Assembly (NCBI GenBank): GCA_035498015.1
Contig: DATKAO010000217.1
Location: forward strand, 1-43,228
Direction: 5' to 3'
DNA length: 43,228 nt
From: Myxococcota bacterium
Lineage (GTDB): Bacteria; Myxococcota_A; UBA9160; SZUA-336
The position numbers were made by a program, and so were the translations under genes. Shown here piece after piece: positions 40,845 to 43,228 of the stretch. Each line of letters begins with the position of its first letter. Positions within the stretch are counted from its first letter, which is position 1. The notes below the pieces were generated by a model, which had not been told where the DNA came from, ran no database searches, and saw only the letters and a list, made by a program, of their open reading frames with translations.

Positions 40845-41666
40845 ATGATCAAGCGAGTCGGCGGCAACCTGACCGTGCGCAGGGGCGAGGCGCCCGCGGA
40901 GAGCGCGCAGCTCGAGCGCGACGGCTACGCGGTCGTGCAGAGCGTGCTCGAGCCCGAGCTCGTGGCGCGTCTTGCCGAGGAGATCGGCTCGGTGTTCGCG
41001 ACCTACCCGGCCGAGCGCGGGCGCGGCGACCGCTCCGAGTTCCGCTACGAGATGCTCAACCGCTCGGCGGTCTGTCAGGCAGCGGTCGGGCATCCGGGCA
41101 TCCTGGCAGTGATCGAGCCGTTGCTCGGCGAGGACTGCCACGTGATCGCCAACACCGCCTGGTGGAACCCGCCGGAGTTCGGCGGCGGGCCCTGGCACTG
41201 CGACGCCGGCCCGCACGTGCCGCGGCCCGAGGGCGTGCCCTGGGACGAGCGCATTCCCTATCCCGTGTTCGCGATCGGCGCGCACCTGTATCTGCGCGAT
41301 TGTCCGCTCGAGTGCGGCCCCACCGCGGTGATTCCCGGGAGTCACCGCTCGGGCCGCCTGCCGCCGTTCGACCGCATGAGCGACGAGAACCTCGAGTACG
41401 AGGGCCGCAAGCCCGTGGCGCTGGTCGCGCGCGCCGGCGACGTGGCGCTGTTCGTGTCCGATGCCTGGCACCGCGGCATGCCGGCGCGCCCCGGCGGCAC
41501 CGGCCGCCTGTTCCTGCAGGTGCACTACGCTCGCCGCGACCTGGCGCAGCGCATCCGCACGACCGCCGACGTGAACCAGCTCTCGCCCGAGGCGATCGAG
41601 CGCATCGGCTCGCCGCGCGAGCGCACGCTGCTCGGCCTGCACTCGCCCTTCTTCTACGACGGCTGA
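40845..41666 (+). CDS. Phytanoyl-CoA dioxygenase (PhyH) family protein
   Basis: A 273-residue Fe(II)/2-oxoglutarate-dependent oxygenase of the PhyH family. The iron facial triad is His118-x-Asp120 (PWHCDAGPH) and His209 (DAWHRGMP); Arg221 after it (GTGRLFLQVHY) is the likely 2-oxoglutarate anchor. CGPTAVIPGSHRSG is the family's typical strand-turn. PhyH enzymes hydroxylate alpha positions of acyl-CoAs or many small molecules; the substrate is not predictable. The N-terminal GYAVVQSVLEPELVARL is usual. It is 31 bp after the TPR lipoprotein gene, so co-transcription is possible. Confidence 0.93.
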   Translation: MIKRVGGNLTVRRGEAPAESAQLERDGYAVVQSVLEPELVARLAEEIGSVFATYPAERGRGDRSEFRYEMLNRSAVCQAAVGHPGILAVIEPLLGEDCHVIANTAWWNPPEFGGGPWHCDAGPHVPRPEGVPWDERIPYPVFAIGAHLYLRDCPLECGPTAVIPGSHRSGRLPPFDRMSDENLEYEGRKPVALVARAGDVALFVSDAWHRGMPARPGGTGRLFLQVHYARRDLAQRIRTTADVNQLSPEAIERIGSPRERTLLGLHSPFFYDG

Positions 41667-41675
41667 ATCAGTGAG

Positions 41676-42932
41676 TCACTGACACGACGGGAGCTGGTCG
41701 GGGAACTGCGTCTTGTGCGCGTTCTTCGACCAGCAGTTGCCCGTGCCCGTGCCGTCCCAGGCCAGGTCCACGGCGAACACCGGCTGGATCAGCGGCGACG
41801 GGTTGGCGCCGTTGCCGAACACGGCGTTGTGATCGACCTGGGCGTCGTCGGAATTGGGCTCGATGTCGAGCGCCGAGCAGGCGTCGTCGGGCAGCTGCTG
41901 CGCCACGCAGAAGTTCGCCACCGCGATGCCGTACGAGTCGTTGTTCAGCACCAGGTTGTGGTCGACCCGGTTGTCGTCGGCGGCCAGCACGAGGATGCCC
42001 GTGCCCGGCGGAACGCCGCACACCGCGTCCTCGGGATCGATGCAGGTGTTGGCCTTGTTGTTGGCCTGCACCCAGTTGTGGTCGATGCGGTTGCCCGCGT
42101 TCTGCTTCACGTCGAGGAAGGGCAGGGTGAAGCTCAGGATGCCGCCGGTGTTGCCGGTCGAGACGTTGTGGTCGAGGCGCACGTCGTGACAGTTCTCGAT
42201 CTCGAAGCCACTCACGTTGCCGCGCGCCAGGTTGTGGTCGACCTGCACGTTCTGCGACTGCCCGATGTAGACGCCCGTGTCGTTCGAGCCGGTGGCCAGG
42301 TTGAACTGCACCACGCCGTTGCTCGAGTGACTCGGGAAGATTCCGTACTCGCCGTTGTCGTTGGTCTGGTTGAAGCGCACGCTGAAGTCGTCGACGCAGA
42401 GCAGGAAGATGCCCTGGCCGTCGAAGCCGTTCACGGTGAAGCCGGTGACCGAAGCGCCGGCCAGGCGCACGCCATCGGAGTTCGCGCAGGTGGTCGGATC
42501 GGCGTCGACGGCGCCGAAGCTGATGCCGCGCTCCTGGCCGCCCGCGTTCTCGAGGATCACCGCGCCGGAGTCCGGCTTGCCGTGGTGACCCTTGGCCTTG
42601 CCCTTGTGCTTGCCCTTGCCGGGTCCGTCATCGCCCGGGTCGTTGTCGTCGCCCGGGTCGTCCTGCGGGTCGAAGCGCTTGGGCTTGCTCATGCCCACCA
42701 GCGAGATGCCCGGCTTGGTCACGGACACGGCGCACATGTGACTCGGGTCGCCGGGACAGGGCGCGCCGGCTTCGTGGTAGGTGCCGGGGAAGACCTTGAT
42801 CGTGTCCCCCGGGTTGGCCTGGTCGACGGCGGCCTGGATCGAGTCACCGGAGTGGACGGTGAAGGTCTTGGCCGAAGCGCCGGCGGCGGCGAGCAGCGAA
42901 GCCACGGCGAAGGCGGCGAGGAACACGCGCAT
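41676..42932 (-). CDS. Secreted right-handed beta-helix (NosD/pectate-lyase-like) protein
   Basis: A 418-residue exported protein: signal peptide (about 1-20, ending GASAK), then TFTVHSGDSIQAAVDQANPGDTIKVFPGTY, the usual first coil. About ten short repeats follow, with DHN-type turns (VDHNLARGN, LDHNVSTGN, IDHNWVQANN, VDHNLVLNN, VDHNAVFGN), typical of PbH1/CASH-domain parallel beta-helices. A Asp/Gly/Lys/His-rich low-complexity insert lies at about residues 90-120 (DPGDDNDPGDDGPGKGKHK, then KAKGHHGKPDS) between two coils. Carbohydrate binding or cleavage is likely; no catalytic set is identifiable. The start ATG 42932 has AGGAGGGAG upstream; an in-frame ATG at 42956 lacks one. Confidence 0.88.
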   Translation of the reverse strand: MRVFLAAFAVASLLAAAGASAKTFTVHSGDSIQAAVDQANPGDTIKVFPGTYHEAGAPCPGDPSHMCAVSVTKPGISLVGMSKPKRFDPQDDPGDDNDPGDDGPGKGKHKGKAKGHHGKPDSGAVILENAGGQERGISFGAVDADPTTCANSDGVRLAGASVTGFTVNGFDGQGIFLLCVDDFSVRFNQTNDNGEYGIFPSHSSNGVVQFNLATGSNDTGVYIGQSQNVQVDHNLARGNVSGFEIENCHDVRLDHNVSTGNTGGILSFTLPFLDVKQNAGNRIDHNWVQANNKANTCIDPEDAVCGVPPGTGILVLAADDNRVDHNLVLNNDSYGIAVANFCVAQQLPDDACSALDIEPNSDDAQVDHNAVFGNGANPSPLIQPVFAVDLAWDGTGTGNCWSKNAHKTQFPDQLPSCQ

Positions 42933-43032
42933 GGGACTCCCTCCTGTTGGCTCCACGCTACGTCTGCCGGAGCAGCCGGGTCAACGTGCGAGCATCACAG
43001 TCACGGCAACTTTCTCCAAGTGTTCGCATTCC

Positions 43033-43228
43033 GTCTCTGCGCTGGCCCGGACTCCCGGCGCATGGGCAGCGCTGCGCGCGCGCCCGGAGCTCCTGCCCTC
43101 GGCGGTCGAAGAGGCGCTGCGCTTCGACCCGCCGACGCAGCGCTCCCAGCGCTTCGCCAGCGAGTCACTCGAGCTCGGCGGACGAGTCATTCCCCGGGGC
43201 GCGCTGATCGTGCCCGTGCTCGGCTCCG
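43033..43228 (+). pseudogene. 5'-truncated cytochrome P450 fragment at window edge
   Basis: From about 43033 the frame open to the right edge encodes a typical P450 internal segment: VSALARTPGAWAALRARPEL, then the K-helix AVEEALRFDPPTQR containing ExxR, then ASESLELGGRVIPRGALIV. In intact P450s this follows the I-helix (AGxET), but the upstream bases encode no P450-like sequence and no credible start. The only in-frame ATG (42931) lies opposite the start of the beta-helix gene. The fragment therefore lacks its N-terminal two-thirds. The heme-binding Cys region would lie beyond the edge. A genuine remnant, a recombination scar or an assembly join are all possible. Confidence 0.7.

Noticed and set aside
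42947-43207. 86-codon open frame near the right edge
   Set aside because: It is out of frame with the recognisable P450 segment and its translation is Arg/Ser-rich without motifs.
1-43228. CRISPR arrays, insertion sequences, integrases, prophage genes, tRNA or rRNA genes
   Set aside because: No spaced direct repeats, transposase or integrase motifs, or tRNA-like cloverleafs were recognised on either strand.

Overview
This is a gene-dense window of very GC-rich DNA (roughly 70% GC by eye). It has about 45 protein-coding genes, no recognisable rRNA, tRNA, CRISPR array or insertion sequence, and no gene-free stretch longer than about 150 bases. Signal peptides, two lipobox-type lipoproteins, a PEP-CTERM-type sorting tail, a large MscS-type channel and the inactive-transglutaminase/7TM family point to a Gram-negative envelope. 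Paired acyl-CoA dehydrogenases, LLM flavoproteins, SDRs and many alpha/beta hydrolases resemble uncultured soil deltaproteobacterial lineages (Myxococcota or Binatota-like). That placement is inference; the window holds no marker gene that settles it.

Layout. 1-9205: an edge-truncated secreted beta-propeller protein; a translationally coupled acyl-CoA dehydrogenase pair with an alpha/beta hydrolase (4363 to 1336, minus); DinB, an HSL esterase, an SDR, ThiD, a cupin and Mrp/ApbC. 9302-10050: an Atl-type alkyltransferase-like gene coupled to a small membrane protein. 10068-14973 (minus): a four-gene amidoligase-type operon of exported AstE/aspartoacylase-like peptidase, inactive transglutaminase with 7 TM helices, ATP-grasp glutamate-ligase-like enzyme and a secreted HExxH metalloprotease. 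This is the most interesting system here. 15033-23309 (minus): TetR, MscS-like channel, MFS transporter, zinc alcohol dehydrogenase, LysR, MtnK-like kinase and SDR, almost without gaps. 23394-26789 (plus): a tightly overlapped enoyl-CoA hydratase / TetR / LLM oxidoreductase / hydrolase operon. 26809-31889: GNAT, PEP-CTERM protein, PhoX-like DUF839 protein, a lipoprotein, and an HCCA-isomerase-like thioredoxin-fold protein coupled to an exported methyltransferase-like protein. 31891-36810: a divergon in which a TetR and a GST-like gene face a DUF1330-like / sulfatase / haloalkane-dehalogenase-like operon across a 27-bp inverted repeat. 36798-43228: MBL hydrolase, two membrane proteins, a GFA enzyme, a TPR lipoprotein, a PhyH dioxygenase, a beta-helix protein and a 5'-truncated cytochrome P450 fragment at the right edge.

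Themes. Translational coupling is pervasive: ATGA, GTGA and TGATG overlaps, and three junctions where a TTG start overlaps the upstream TGA. The heptamer GAGTCAC/GTGACTC (often as GAGTSACTC) is strongly over-represented on both strands and in all reading frames. A 10-bp word, ATGTCAGAAT, occurs at three promoter positions and may define a small TetR regulon. Most catabolic genes fit CoA-dependent breakdown of lipids, terpenoids, sulfate esters or halogenated compounds, but no substrate can be named from sequence alone.
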